Positions 22,837-29,264 of a DNA stretch of 35,072 nt are shown here, piece by piece. The stretch is from contig NZ_JRNB01000092.1 of assembly GCF_000758885.1 (NCBI RefSeq), forward strand, positions 1 through 35,072, read 5' to 3'. The notes under the pieces are model-generated. The model was not told the DNA's origin, did not search any database, and was given only the letters and a program-made list of their open reading frames with translations. The stretch is from Peptostreptococcus sp. MV1. GTDB lineage: Bacteria > Bacillota > Clostridia > Peptostreptococcales > Peptostreptococcaceae. How positions within the stretch are numbered: position 1 is the first letter of the stretch; each line of letters starts with the position of its first letter. Position numbers and translations under genes: made by a program.

Positions 22837-23266
22837 TTTCGTTATTTGCGTTCCATTTTCTACCGGGACGAAAGAAACGCAAATTGCACAAGTATTGAAA
22901 ATACTAGCTTTTTTCGTCTCACTATCTACCACGAATTGCGGTAAAAGATGTGCGAAGGAAATTTATTTCCGTCGCAAAGCTAAAATATCTATACCCTAGC
23001 ACCTTAACAGGTAATTGATTGTGTGGAAAGCAATCCTTATGTTAGGGTTTCTTATAGACAATAAATTTAGCATGTAGACAGCTGACTTTTATTTAAAAGA
23101 GGCTCTATGTGTGGGTGCATGGTCTTAAAAGGGCTATGCACTATAAATTAAATAATCGACCTGGACAAGTCGTTAAAAGGTCTATTTTTAATGCAATAAA
23201 GTACTCAAGGTCAAGAGAATAAAAGGGCCAACTACATACTGGAACCAGCCAGAATAAAAAGACCAG
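22837..23266. other. Non-coding, hairpin-rich region of unknown identity
   Basis: About 430 bp without a credible gene on either strand. Visible structures are ATTTGCGTT/AACGCAAAT around 22845-22884; AGTATT-GAA-AATACT (22891-22905) followed by AGC and T6, terminator-like; a long hairpin at 22951-22976 (TGCGA, GGAAAT with complements, loop TT); ACCCTA/TAGGGT enclosing a GATTG/CAATC hairpin at about 22992-23050; GTGCAT/ATGCAC near 23115-23142; and CGAC/GTCG near 23158-23173. It may be phage sequence separated from the scaffold gene by the IS, or partly part of that element. Confidence 0.6.
22951..22976. repeat. Strong hairpin in the DUF6275-IS gap
   Basis: TGCGA (22951-22955) pairs with TCGCA (22972-22976) and GGAAAT (22957-22962) with ATTTCC (22965-22970) across a 2-nt loop and one A/G mismatch. 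Eleven pairs; no T-run follows on either side, so it is not a standard terminator. Confidence 0.7.
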
Positions 23267-23327
23267 CTATCAAATGTCAATACAAAATAAAAAATAAATT
23301 TTACACTGACATTATTGCATAGCAAAT

Positions 23328-23346
23328 AAGCCTAATGAATAGGCTT
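23328..23346. terminator. Hairpin after the IS110 transposase gene
   Basis: AAGCCTA (23328-23334) and TAGGCTT (23340-23346) form a 7-bp stem with loop ATGAA, 22 bp beyond the transposase stop. On the minus strand it is followed by ATTTG, so termination would be weak. Confidence 0.4.
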
Positions 23347-23368
23347 GAAAAATTAATAATACTGACAA

Positions 23369-24544
23369 CTAAATATTTGGAGTATACGGTTTTTGATCTC
23401 TCAAGACAGCAAATATAATATTGGTCAATTTCCTTGCAACAGCTCCTATAGCTGTGCCATGAGCTTTGCCTCGTGCTCTCAATCCTTGATAGTATATGGA
23501 TAAGGCAGGGTCCTTAAAGGCTGCTACAGTGGCGGCAAGCCAAATAGAACGCCTTAAGTAAGGCGAACCTCGCTTGGAAAGTTTTGTATTTGTGGCTGAA
23601 AAATCGCCAGACTGTTTTACGCGTGTGTCTAAACCGGCATAGGCAACAAGTTGATTTGCTCTTTCAAACCTAGAAATATCACCTATCTCGGATACTATAG
23701 ACGCACCTAAAACACTACCAATACCCGTTATTGTAGTAATAACTGGACATATATCCTCAAGCAAGCAACTAATCTCAATTTCAATTTCTTTAAGTTGTTC
23801 TTCTAGGAATGAAATTTGGCTAATTATTTGCTTGATTTGGAAAGAAAAAGATCTTTTCGCGAACTTAATTCCAAAAGTTTCCCTGGCACAGGATTGAATT
23901 TCTTCGGCTTTATTCATGCCAAGACGACCCTTGCTACACTTACAAAGTAAGTCGCCAAGCTCCTCAGCAGGAATCGACAGCATGTCTTCTGGTAAAGGAT
24001 ATTTTGACAACAGTTTCTTTGATGCAACACCATATATATTTGAAAAAAGACTTGAGTACTCAGGGAAAACTTGGTCAAGTATAGCTACAAGTTTTCTTTT
24101 CCAATCTGAGCATTCATCAACTAAGGCAAACCTATATCTAGTTAAATTTCTAAGGGCAAATGTATTCTCATCGGAAAAATTAGATATAGAGAACTCTCCA
24201 AAACGCATTATTTGAGCAATTATAAATGAATCAACTGAATCATTCTTAGTTTGTCTAACATACATTTTCCTAAAAGCATCAGACTGAATTGGATTTATAA
24301 CATAACACGTAAATCCTAGATCAATGATGTATGAGAACAAACTTATCCAATAGTGACCAGTTGCTTCCATTCCAATAATGCAATTATTAGTTGTCACACC
24401 AAATTCAGCAATAAAATTATTGAACTTTTCTATCCCTTTTGTAGAATTGGGAAAGGAAATACTTTTGGATAAGCTCTTTCCAGAAGAATCAATTATTGAA
24501 GCTTCGTGGTTTTTCTTAGCAATATCAATACCTATGTAAAACAT
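23369..24544 (-). CDS. IS110-family transposase (DEDD, bridge-RNA recombinase type)
   Basis: 391 residues, intact, with AGGTGA ahead of the ATG. The N-terminal RuvC-like DEDD domain shows Asp7 (GIDIAKK), Glu60 (GMEATGHYW), Asp102 and Asp105 (KNDSVDS). A helical coiled region lies at about 235-265. The C-terminal Tnp domain has TTITGIGSVLGASIVSEIGD (about 271-289), FERANQLVAYAGLD and SKRGSPYLRR, whose serine (about 327) matches the conserved nucleophile of the family. Related enzymes such as IS621 recombine DNA guided by a bridge RNA encoded in the element's own non-coding end. The gene runs opposite to the surrounding head operon. Confidence 0.95.
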   Translation of the reverse strand: MFYIGIDIAKKNHEASIIDSSGKSLSKSISFPNSTKGIEKFNNFIAEFGVTTNNCIIGMEATGHYWISLFSYIIDLGFTCYVINPIQSDAFRKMYVRQTKNDSVDSFIIAQIMRFGEFSISNFSDENTFALRNLTRYRFALVDECSDWKRKLVAILDQVFPEYSSLFSNIYGVASKKLLSKYPLPEDMLSIPAEELGDLLCKCSKGRLGMNKAEEIQSCARETFGIKFAKRSFSFQIKQIISQISFLEEQLKEIEIEISCLLEDICPVITTITGIGSVLGASIVSEIGDISRFERANQLVAYAGLDTRVKQSGDFSATNTKLSKRGSPYLRRSIWLAATVAAFKDPALSIYYQGLRARGKAHGTAIGAVARKLTNIIFAVLRDQKPYTPNI

Positions 24545-24589
24545 AAAATCACCTAGCTTTCATATATTTTAGATAGAGAAAGAACCCTC

Positions 24590-24730
24590 TAAAACTTTAC
24601 GACAATGCAACCTCGTTAGATATACAGCAACTTGGTGCTATCCAGCTAATACGCATAAAGACGTAAAGAAGAGGCGTAAGCCTTTTTAAGGAAGATATGA
24701 CTTCAAGGAGGTAGCTACGACCTCTATCTA
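24590..24730 (-). ncRNA. Candidate IS110 bridge RNA region
   Basis: Upstream of the transposase, where IS110-group elements encode the bridge RNA. Pairings seen (plus coordinates): GAGGT/ACCTC hairpin 24708-24724; AGGC-GTAA-GCCT 24672-24683, extendable to 7 pairs; a long-range stem CTTTACG (24595-24601) with CGTAAAG (24662-24668) enclosing about 60 nt; and within it GATA..GC with GCTATC (24619-24642). A 5' stem-loop followed by large internal loops is the bridge RNA architecture. Guide segments were not assigned because the ends of the element are uncertain. Confidence 0.45.
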
Positions 24731-24818
24731 TACTAATATTATCCCACAAAGAAGAGGGGATAGAAAAGAAAAAAAGTAGTTTTAACTACAAGTATATTAT
24801 ACGAGGAGAGTAGATAAT

Positions 24819-25394
24819 ATGAAATGGTTAGAAGAAATATTGAAAGATGTTGAGGGTAAGGATGACATTATAAAAAATATCAAAAAGGGTATTGGTGAAA
24901 ACTTTGTATCCAAGGCAGATTTCAATACAAAAAATGAGGCGGTTAAGACTCTGGAAAAACAAGTAAGTGAGAGAGACGAACAGTTAGAAACTCTTAAGAA
25001 CTCTAAGGAAGATACGGAGACCCTAAAGGCTACGATTGAAACCTTACAGAAAGAGAATAAGACTAATGCAGAACAGTACCAGGCAGATTTAAAGGCTATG
25101 ACTTTGGATACTGCTATAAAACTTGCCATAGCAGGTAAGGTTCATGATGAAAACTTAGTTACCGGGCTGTTTAACAAGGAGGCTTTAATCGTTGGTGAAG
25201 ATGGTAATATCATAGGCCTGGATGAGCAGTTAAAGGGTCTACAAAAGGACAAGGGCTTTTTATTTAAAGAGGTTGAAAGCCCAGACGGCTCTAATGCTGA
25301 TGGGATAGACTTCAAATTTGGGGCGGGCAAGAACGAACCTAAGCTGACTGAACAGGCCTTAAATGAGGCTTTTGGCCTACCGTCTGAGAAGTAG
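24819..25394 (+). CDS. Capsid scaffold protein (minor structural GP20 family)
   Basis: 191 residues, ribosome site GAGGAGAG. The N-terminal segment WLEEILKDVEGKDDIIKNIKKG leads to NFVSKADFNTKNEAVKTLEKQV, then a long coiled coil (about 35-90). The family-typical LAIAGKVHDENLVTGLFNKEAL follows, and an acidic/proline tail ending NEAFGLPSEK. Scaffolds of this type guide prohead assembly and then leave or are degraded. Placed just before the major capsid gene as usual. The IS110 insertion lies upstream, so its transcription from the late promoter must cross the element. Confidence 0.9.
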   Translation: MKWLEEILKDVEGKDDIIKNIKKGIGENFVSKADFNTKNEAVKTLEKQVSERDEQLETLKNSKEDTETLKATIETLQKENKTNAEQYQADLKAMTLDTAIKLAIAGKVHDENLVTGLFNKEALIVGEDGNIIGLDEQLKGLQKDKGFLFKEVESPDGSNADGIDFKFGAGKNEPKLTEQALNEAFGLPSEK

Positions 25395-25410
25395 AGAGGA
25401 GAATTAAACA

Positions 25411-26292
25411 ATGAGTTACAATTATGCAGAAAGATTTGAAAGACAGATTGAGAATAAATACAAGCACGGATTAACAAGTGCTGACATGGCGGCGAATAAA
25501 AAGTATAAGTTTATCGACGCACAGACAATTAAGATTCCAACAATAGCCCTATCAGGATATAAGGACCATAAGAGAAATGGTGACGTGAATAAGGGTACAA
25601 TCACTAATGACTGGACACCTTATAAGCTGACTCATGACAGAGATATAGAGTTCTATGTTGATGAGATGGATGTAGACGAAACTAATCAGGTGCTAAGTGC
25701 TGGAAATATAACATCAGCTTTCATGGAAGACCAGGCTATTCCTGAAACAGATGCCTACAGATACTCTAAGCTATATGCAGACGCTAAGACGCATGGCGCT
25801 AAGATAGACAATACTGCACTTACAGTCAACAACATCTTAGAAGTGTTTGACAAGGCAATGGAGTATATGGATGAAGCAGGTGTACCATCTGAGGGTAGAA
25901 AGATGAAGGTAACACCAGCGGCATATAGAATGCTTAAAAATGCCGAAAAGATTCAGAGAACACTAGAGGTAACTGGCAGCACAGATATCAATAGAAATAT
26001 TAGAAGCTTAGATGAAGTATCCATCCAAAAAGTGCCATCTGATAGATTCAAGACTGTTTATGATTTTGCTGATGGATTCAAGCCGGGAAGTTCAGCTAAA
26101 CAGATGCATATGATGATTTATCACACATCAGCGATAATCGCACCAATTAAGGTTAAGGATGTTTATTTGTGGCCTAAGGGGTCTACACCTCGTGCTGCTT
26201 TTGGGTGGTTGTATCAGAATAGGTCATTCCAGGATCTATTTTTAATCAAGCAGAAAAAAGAAGGTATCTACATAGTATCTGAAGCAGAATAA
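25411..26292 (+). CDS. Major capsid protein
   Basis: 293 residues, AGAGGAG ribosome site 16 bp after the scaffold gene. The pattern is typical of Firmicute siphophage coat proteins following GP20 scaffolds: YAERFERQIENKYKHGLTS near the N-terminus; IPTIALSGYKDHKRNGD; a charged loop DRDIEFYVDEMDVDETNQ; ILEVFDKAMEYMDEAGVP; then the beta-rich end IYHTSAIIAPIKVKDVYLW and GWLYQNRSFQDLFLI. It should form the icosahedral shell (HK97-like or related fold, not provable here). Complete. Confidence 0.9.
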   Translation: MSYNYAERFERQIENKYKHGLTSADMAANKKYKFIDAQTIKIPTIALSGYKDHKRNGDVNKGTITNDWTPYKLTHDRDIEFYVDEMDVDETNQVLSAGNITSAFMEDQAIPETDAYRYSKLYADAKTHGAKIDNTALTVNNILEVFDKAMEYMDEAGVPSEGRKMKVTPAAYRMLKNAEKIQRTLEVTGSTDINRNIRSLDEVSIQKVPSDRFKTVYDFADGFKPGSSAKQMHMMIYHTSAIIAPIKVKDVYLWPKGSTPRAAFGWLYQNRSFQDLFLIKQKKEGIYIVSEAE

Positions 26293-26303
26293 GGGGGTAA
26301 ATC

Positions 26304-26552
26304 ATGTACGCAGTAAAAGGGAATAGAGAATATAAGATTGATGAAGTCGAAAAGGATACCTATATATCTAATGGGTATTCGATTTATTCTGATGAATTAG
26401 AGCTTGTGGAAGCTCCAGGAGACAGTGTATCAGAGGTAGAAAAGCTTAAAGCAGAAAATAAGAAGCTTAAGGCTGAAAATACCAAGCTAAAGAATAAGCT
26501 AAAAGGCACACAGGGTCAGTCAGAAGATAATCAAGAATCAGAGGGGCAGTAA
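26304..26552 (+). CDS. Small head-region protein with leucine-zipper-like tail
   Basis: 82 residues, AGGGGG ribosome site. Residues 1-38 form a compact module (YAVKGNREYKIDEVEKD and ISNGYSIYSDELELVE). Residues about 45-70 form a heptad-repeat coiled coil (VEKLKAENKKLKAENTKLK), followed by an acidic Gln/Ser tail. Probably a head decoration or accessory protein by position after the coat gene, but the family is not recognised. A terminator begins at its stop codon. Confidence 0.7.
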   Translation: MYAVKGNREYKIDEVEKDTYISNGYSIYSDELELVEAPGDSVSEVEKLKAENKKLKAENTKLKNKLKGTQGQSEDNQESEGQ

Positions 26553-26573
26553 TTTTTATTGCCCCTTTATTTT
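26542..26573 (+). terminator. Terminator after the capsid genes
   Basis: AGGGGCA (26542-26548) pairs with TGCCCCT (26560-26566), followed by TTATTTT. Same TTTATTTTA tail as those at 8336 and 28549. It lies inside the late operon, so it probably lowers, not abolishes, transcription of the connector genes. Confidence 0.75.
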
Positions 26574-26589
26574 AAGGTAGGTGATAAAG

Positions 26590-26952
26590 ATGTATGCATC
26601 AATAGATGATTACGTTAGATTAGGGTATGAGGAATTAGATGATAAAACAGAAGTTTACCTGGAAAGGGCATCTAGACAGGTAAACGTAATATGTTTTGGA
26701 CGTATCAATGGGTATGGATTTAGCAATCTTACAGACCACCAAAAGTCACTAATTAAAGAGGCTGTTTGTGCACACGCAAAATTCTTATATGACTATAAGG
26801 ACTACTTATCCATCCCACTTAATAGTTTTTCGATATCAAAAACATCAATGAATTTTGGTGATATTGGGGTCAGCATTAGTGGTATTAGGACTTCAAAAGA
26901 AGTCGTGGAATACCTGAGAGGAACAGGCTTGACCTGTAGGGTGATAAGATGA
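26590..26952 (+). CDS. Head-tail connector protein (gp15/gp6-like)
   Basis: 120 residues from ATG 26590, after GGTAGGTGAT. Mostly helical: YASIDDYVRLGYEELDDKTEVYLERASRQV, then LTDHQKSLIKEAVCAHAKFLYDY, matching the connector adaptors that dock under the portal. The C-terminal strands (SISKTSMNFGDIGVSISG) form the usual loop followed by SKEVVEYLRGTGLTC. It overlaps the next gene by 4 bp (ATGA). Confidence 0.8.
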   Translation: MYASIDDYVRLGYEELDDKTEVYLERASRQVNVICFGRINGYGFSNLTDHQKSLIKEAVCAHAKFLYDYKDYLSIPLNSFSISKTSMNFGDIGVSISGIRTSKEVVEYLRGTGLTCRVIR

Positions 26953-27266
26953 TAGATAAATTCCCAAAACCACCTAGTATTATGATGAATACTGATATTG
27001 AGATAATACAAGAAATAGATGGTGAGGATGGCGTCACAGAGGTTTTAGTGTATAAGGGTAAGTGTTACTATGAGGAAGCTATAAGACGCGTTCTAGACGA
27101 AAACAGACAGGTTATAGAACTATCAGGGCTTGCCATTGTATACACTAACTTAGTCTTTAACAAGGCTTTCATCAGAATTGATGGAAAGACCAGGACTATT
27201 TACAGAACATCTAGACCAAGAAATCCTGATGGCTCTGTTTATTCAACTGAAATGGAGTTGATTTAA
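26949..27266 (+). CDS. Head closure / minor capsid protein
   Basis: 105 residues, mainly beta strands (DIEIIQEIDGEDGVTEVLVYKGKCYYEE; LAIVYTNLVFNKAFIRIDGK). Position and length fit the putative minor capsid/stopper proteins (SPP1 gp16-like) that close the head and join it to the tail. Starts within the end of the connector gene (ATGA) and ends within the start of the next (TAATG), so all three are probably translated together. The exact family is inferred from order more than motifs. Confidence 0.7.
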   Translation: MIDKFPKPPSIMMNTDIEIIQEIDGEDGVTEVLVYKGKCYYEEAIRRVLDENRQVIELSGLAIVYTNLVFNKAFIRIDGKTRTIYRTSRPRNPDGSVYSTEMELI

Positions 27267-27643
27267 TGACTAAGGTAAAAGTAGAAATAACCCTAAATCA
27301 AGAGGTTATAGATAAGATTAAATCAGCAGCAACACCCACACTAGAAATGGCCATGGATGCCTTGGCTACTGAAATAGAGAGTAAACAGGTAGTGCCATTT
27401 AGAGATGGTATATTAAAAGACTCTGAACATCATGGAGTAGTAGACAACGAGGGATACATATCGTGGGATACCCCTTATGCTAGACGATTATACTACCACC
27501 CTGAATATAATTTTAGTAAGGATAAGCACATCAATGCTAGAGGATTATGGTGCGACTACTGGCAATATGGGGATGGTAGAAAATGGTTGGCTAATACAGT
27601 GGGAATCTTCTTGAAAATGAATTCAGGGGGTGTGATTAAGTGA
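27266..27643 (+). CDS. Minor capsid / head-tail joining protein (Minor_capsid_2 family)
   Basis: 125 residues. Recognisable by PFRDGILKDSEHHG, the central WDTPYARRLYYHPEYNFS and the NARGLWCDYWQYGDGRKWL motif of the Minor_capsid_2 family. It is thought to act at the head-tail interface in an SPP1 gp16.1/HK97 gp10-like role. Overlaps neighbours at both ends (TAATG upstream, GTGA downstream). Confidence 0.85.
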   Translation: MTKVKVEITLNQEVIDKIKSAATPTLEMAMDALATEIESKQVVPFRDGILKDSEHHGVVDNEGYISWDTPYARRLYYHPEYNFSKDKHINARGLWCDYWQYGDGRKWLANTVGIFLKMNSGGVIK

Positions 27644-28035
27644 TAACAGCTTCTAATGTAAAAGATTATCTAAAAAGTAAGATAGACGGTGTGGACCGTT
27701 GGTATAGCGGTTCCCTAAGGAGCAATGATGTAAAAGGTATTTGTGTGTATTCTAAACCATCTATGGGCACCAATAAGGTATGTGTAGGTGGATTAGAAAA
27801 TACAAGTACCTTTATACAAGGCTATTCGGTCTTGATACATTGGACGAAAAATACCATTGAGACAGAACTAAAATCAATGGAAGTTTATAATGCTTTATGG
27901 GGGCAGAACCCAGTTATAAACGGGCACCGAGTTATTAAAATCGATTTAAGAGACGCAAACCCAATAGGGTTAGGAGTTGATGACAACGGGATTTATGAAT
28001 ACGTAATCAACTTCGATATATTATATGAAAGGTAG
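27640..28035 (+). CDS. Tail terminator-like protein (Minor_capsid_3 family)
   Basis: 131 residues, GTG start overlapping the previous stop. The pattern DGVDRWYSGSLRSNDVKGICVYSKP and YSVLIHWTKNTIETE, ending IGLGVDDNGIYEYVINFDILYER, matches Minor_capsid_3 proteins. By position directly before the tail tube gene it should cap the tail tube at the head side. Complete. Confidence 0.82.
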   Translation: MITASNVKDYLKSKIDGVDRWYSGSLRSNDVKGICVYSKPSMGTNKVCVGGLENTSTFIQGYSVLIHWTKNTIETELKSMEVYNALWGQNPVINGHRVIKIDLRDANPIGLGVDDNGIYEYVINFDILYER

Positions 28036-28042
28036 GTAAAAT

Positions 28043-28504
28043 ATGCCTAAGAATAATGGACTAGCTGGAGTTTATCCAGTATACAAGATAAAATTTAAAG
28101 TCGGCATTAAAGGAACAAAGTCACAGGCTGCCGACATGAAGATAATAAAGGACCTTGAAACATTTTCGCTATCTATTGATGGTAACGTAGAAGAGTGGAC
28201 ACCAATGGATACGGACGGATGGGTAAGGCGCCTTATGACAGGTAAGGGCTTTACTATATCCCTAAACGGTAAGAGGCATGTAGGCGATGATGGTAACGAC
28301 TATGTGGCTGATGTAGCATGGAAGGATGGACTTGACTGCTCTACAAAGGCAGAAATTGAGTTCCCTAACGGTTCTAAGTTAGCTTTTGACGCGATAATTG
28401 ACGTTAAGAATGTAGAGGGTGCAGATTCAACTAATGTTGCACCGCTTGAATTTGACCTAATGAGTGATGGAAAGCCGCAGTTTACACCAGCACCACAGGC
28501 TTAA
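28043..28504 (+). CDS. Major tail (tube) protein
   Basis: 153 residues, AAGGTAGGT ribosome site. Typical tail-tube features: a short N-terminus, then MKIIKDLETFSLSIDGNVEEWTPMDTDGWVRRLMTGKGFTISLNGKR as a beta-rich centre (given here as one known family pattern, residues about 32-80), ADVAWKDGLDCSTKAEIEF, and a proline-rich end. Hexamers stack to form the tail tube. Next come a terminator and the tail assembly chaperone genes, the standard order. Confidence 0.85.
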   Translation: MPKNNGLAGVYPVYKIKFKVGIKGTKSQAADMKIIKDLETFSLSIDGNVEEWTPMDTDGWVRRLMTGKGFTISLNGKRHVGDDGNDYVADVAWKDGLDCSTKAEIEFPNGSKLAFDAIIDVKNVEGADSTNVAPLEFDLMSDGKPQFTPAPQA

Positions 28505-28548
28505 TTAAATAGGTCTTAGTGGTTATAGTTTTATAGATTATTTTATGT

Positions 28549-28582
28549 GAGGGTCATGGTATATGTGGCCCTCTTTATTTTA
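28549..28582 (+). terminator. Terminator after the tail tube gene
   Basis: GAGGGTCA (28549-28556) pairs with TGGCCCTC (28566-28573) with one G-U, loop of 9 nt, then TTTATTTT. It would keep tube protein mRNA more abundant than that of the following assembly genes. The gap from 28505 to its start has no gene. Confidence 0.75.
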
Positions 28583-28599
28583 AGATAGGAGATTTATAT

Positions 28600-28932
28600 A
28601 TGGCTAAACAGTTTTATGATATATCAAATAAATTATCTAGGCAGATGCCTGTAATTAAGTTTGAAGAGGGCAAGGAATTTAAGATAAACAGTTCTCTTAA
28701 GGGGGCTATTGCTATCCAGGGAATAGCCGAGAGTGGAAAAGAAGATTTAAACACCCTAAGGCAGATTGTGTCTATAGGCATAGGGGTTGAAGGTCTTGAA
28801 TATGTAGAGTCGCAGGATTTCACTATTCCAGATTGGCAGACCATAGTGGAAACAATATCTAATGCAATGATGGGTCTTGATGATGAAGTGGGGGAGACTC
28901 CAGAAAAAAAGTTAGATGGTACGACCTTGTAG
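28600..28932 (+). CDS. Tail assembly chaperone, G-type
   Basis: 110 residues, AGGAGA ribosome site. The N-terminal domain (YDISNKLSRQMPVIKFEEGKE) and a helical centre (DLNTLRQIVSIGIGVEGLEYV, DWQTIVETISNAMMGLD) match the gpG-like chaperones that bind the tape measure. Near its end, codons GAA AAA AAG form the slippery site A AAA AAG, so some ribosomes shift into the -1 frame to give the longer G-T product. Confidence 0.88.
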   Translation: MAKQFYDISNKLSRQMPVIKFEEGKEFKINSSLKGAIAIQGIAESGKEDLNTLRQIVSIGIGVEGLEYVESQDFTIPDWQTIVETISNAMMGLDDEVGETPEKKLDGTTL

Positions 28933-29231
28933 AAGATTGGGACCTGATAGAGGCTTCATTTGTGACACAGTATGGTATTAGGCTTAGAGAGACAGATATG
29001 CAGTGGGATGAGTTTTGTACACTACTTAGTGGAATTATGCCAAAGACCCCACTGGGTCAAGTCGTATCCATAAGGTCAGAAGAAGACAAGGAAACATTAA
29101 AGACTTTTAATGACCATCAAAGAAAAATAAGACAAGACTGGAGAAGTAAGCAAGCCAGATTAAGGACAGAAGAAGAAAACGAATTGATGATGAAGAAACT
29201 AGAACATATGTTTGAAAAAGCATTTGGGTAG
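28600..29231 (+). CDS. Tail assembly chaperone G-T fusion by -1 frameshift
   Basis: After AAG at 28909-28911, a -1 shift reads on as VRWYDLVEDWDLIEASFVTQ and then LRETDMQWDEFCTLLSGIM, ending at 29231: about 104 plus 106 residues, 210 in total. The downstream frame has no ribosome site; a GTG at 28962 is not a credible start. The T part is helical and Lys/Glu-rich at its end (KKLEHMFEKAF), as in other gpT domains. In lambda-like phages G and G-T act together to load tail tube subunits on the tape measure. Confidence 0.85.
28905..28911 (+). promoter_or_regulatory. Programmed -1 ribosomal frameshift site (A AAA AAG)
   Basis: The heptamer lies in frame as GA-A AAA AAG, identical to the dnaX slippery site, 19 nt before the zero-frame stop (28930-28932). 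The -1 frame is open up to 29231 and encodes a T-like domain, which is the reason to call frameshifting programmed. Confidence 0.85.
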
Positions 29232-29264
29232 ATATAGGCAGCAATAGAAAGTGAGGTGATTGGT

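Larger units (their letters stand above)
23267..24728 (-). mobile_element. IS110-family insertion sequence (ends approximate)
   Basis: One IS110-type transposase with about 185 bp of structured non-coding DNA upstream and about 100 bp downstream, inserted between DUF6275 and the scaffold gene of the head operon. IS110 elements generally lack long terminal inverted repeats and target duplications, so the ends are uncertain. CTATC occurs at both proposed borders (23267-23271 and 24724-24728), giving about 1.46 kb, a usual length for the family. A minus-strand TTGACA (23280-23275) near the proposed right end could supply the -35 of the junction promoter formed in circular IS110 intermediates. 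A longer shared ATCTATAC at 22987 and 24726 is an alternative border that would include much of the left gap. Confidence 0.6.

Noticed and set aside
22930-22980. Possible group I intron core (AATTGCGG with a later CGCAA partner)
   Set aside because: P4-like pairing is present, but no R/S segments forming P7 and no splice-site pairing were found, and the neighbouring DUF6275 gene is intact.
22987-24733. ATCTATAC at 22987-22994 and 24726-24733 as a target duplication of the IS
   Set aside because: IS110 elements do not normally make 8-bp duplications, and the implied length of about 1.74 kb is long for the family; kept only as an alternative border.
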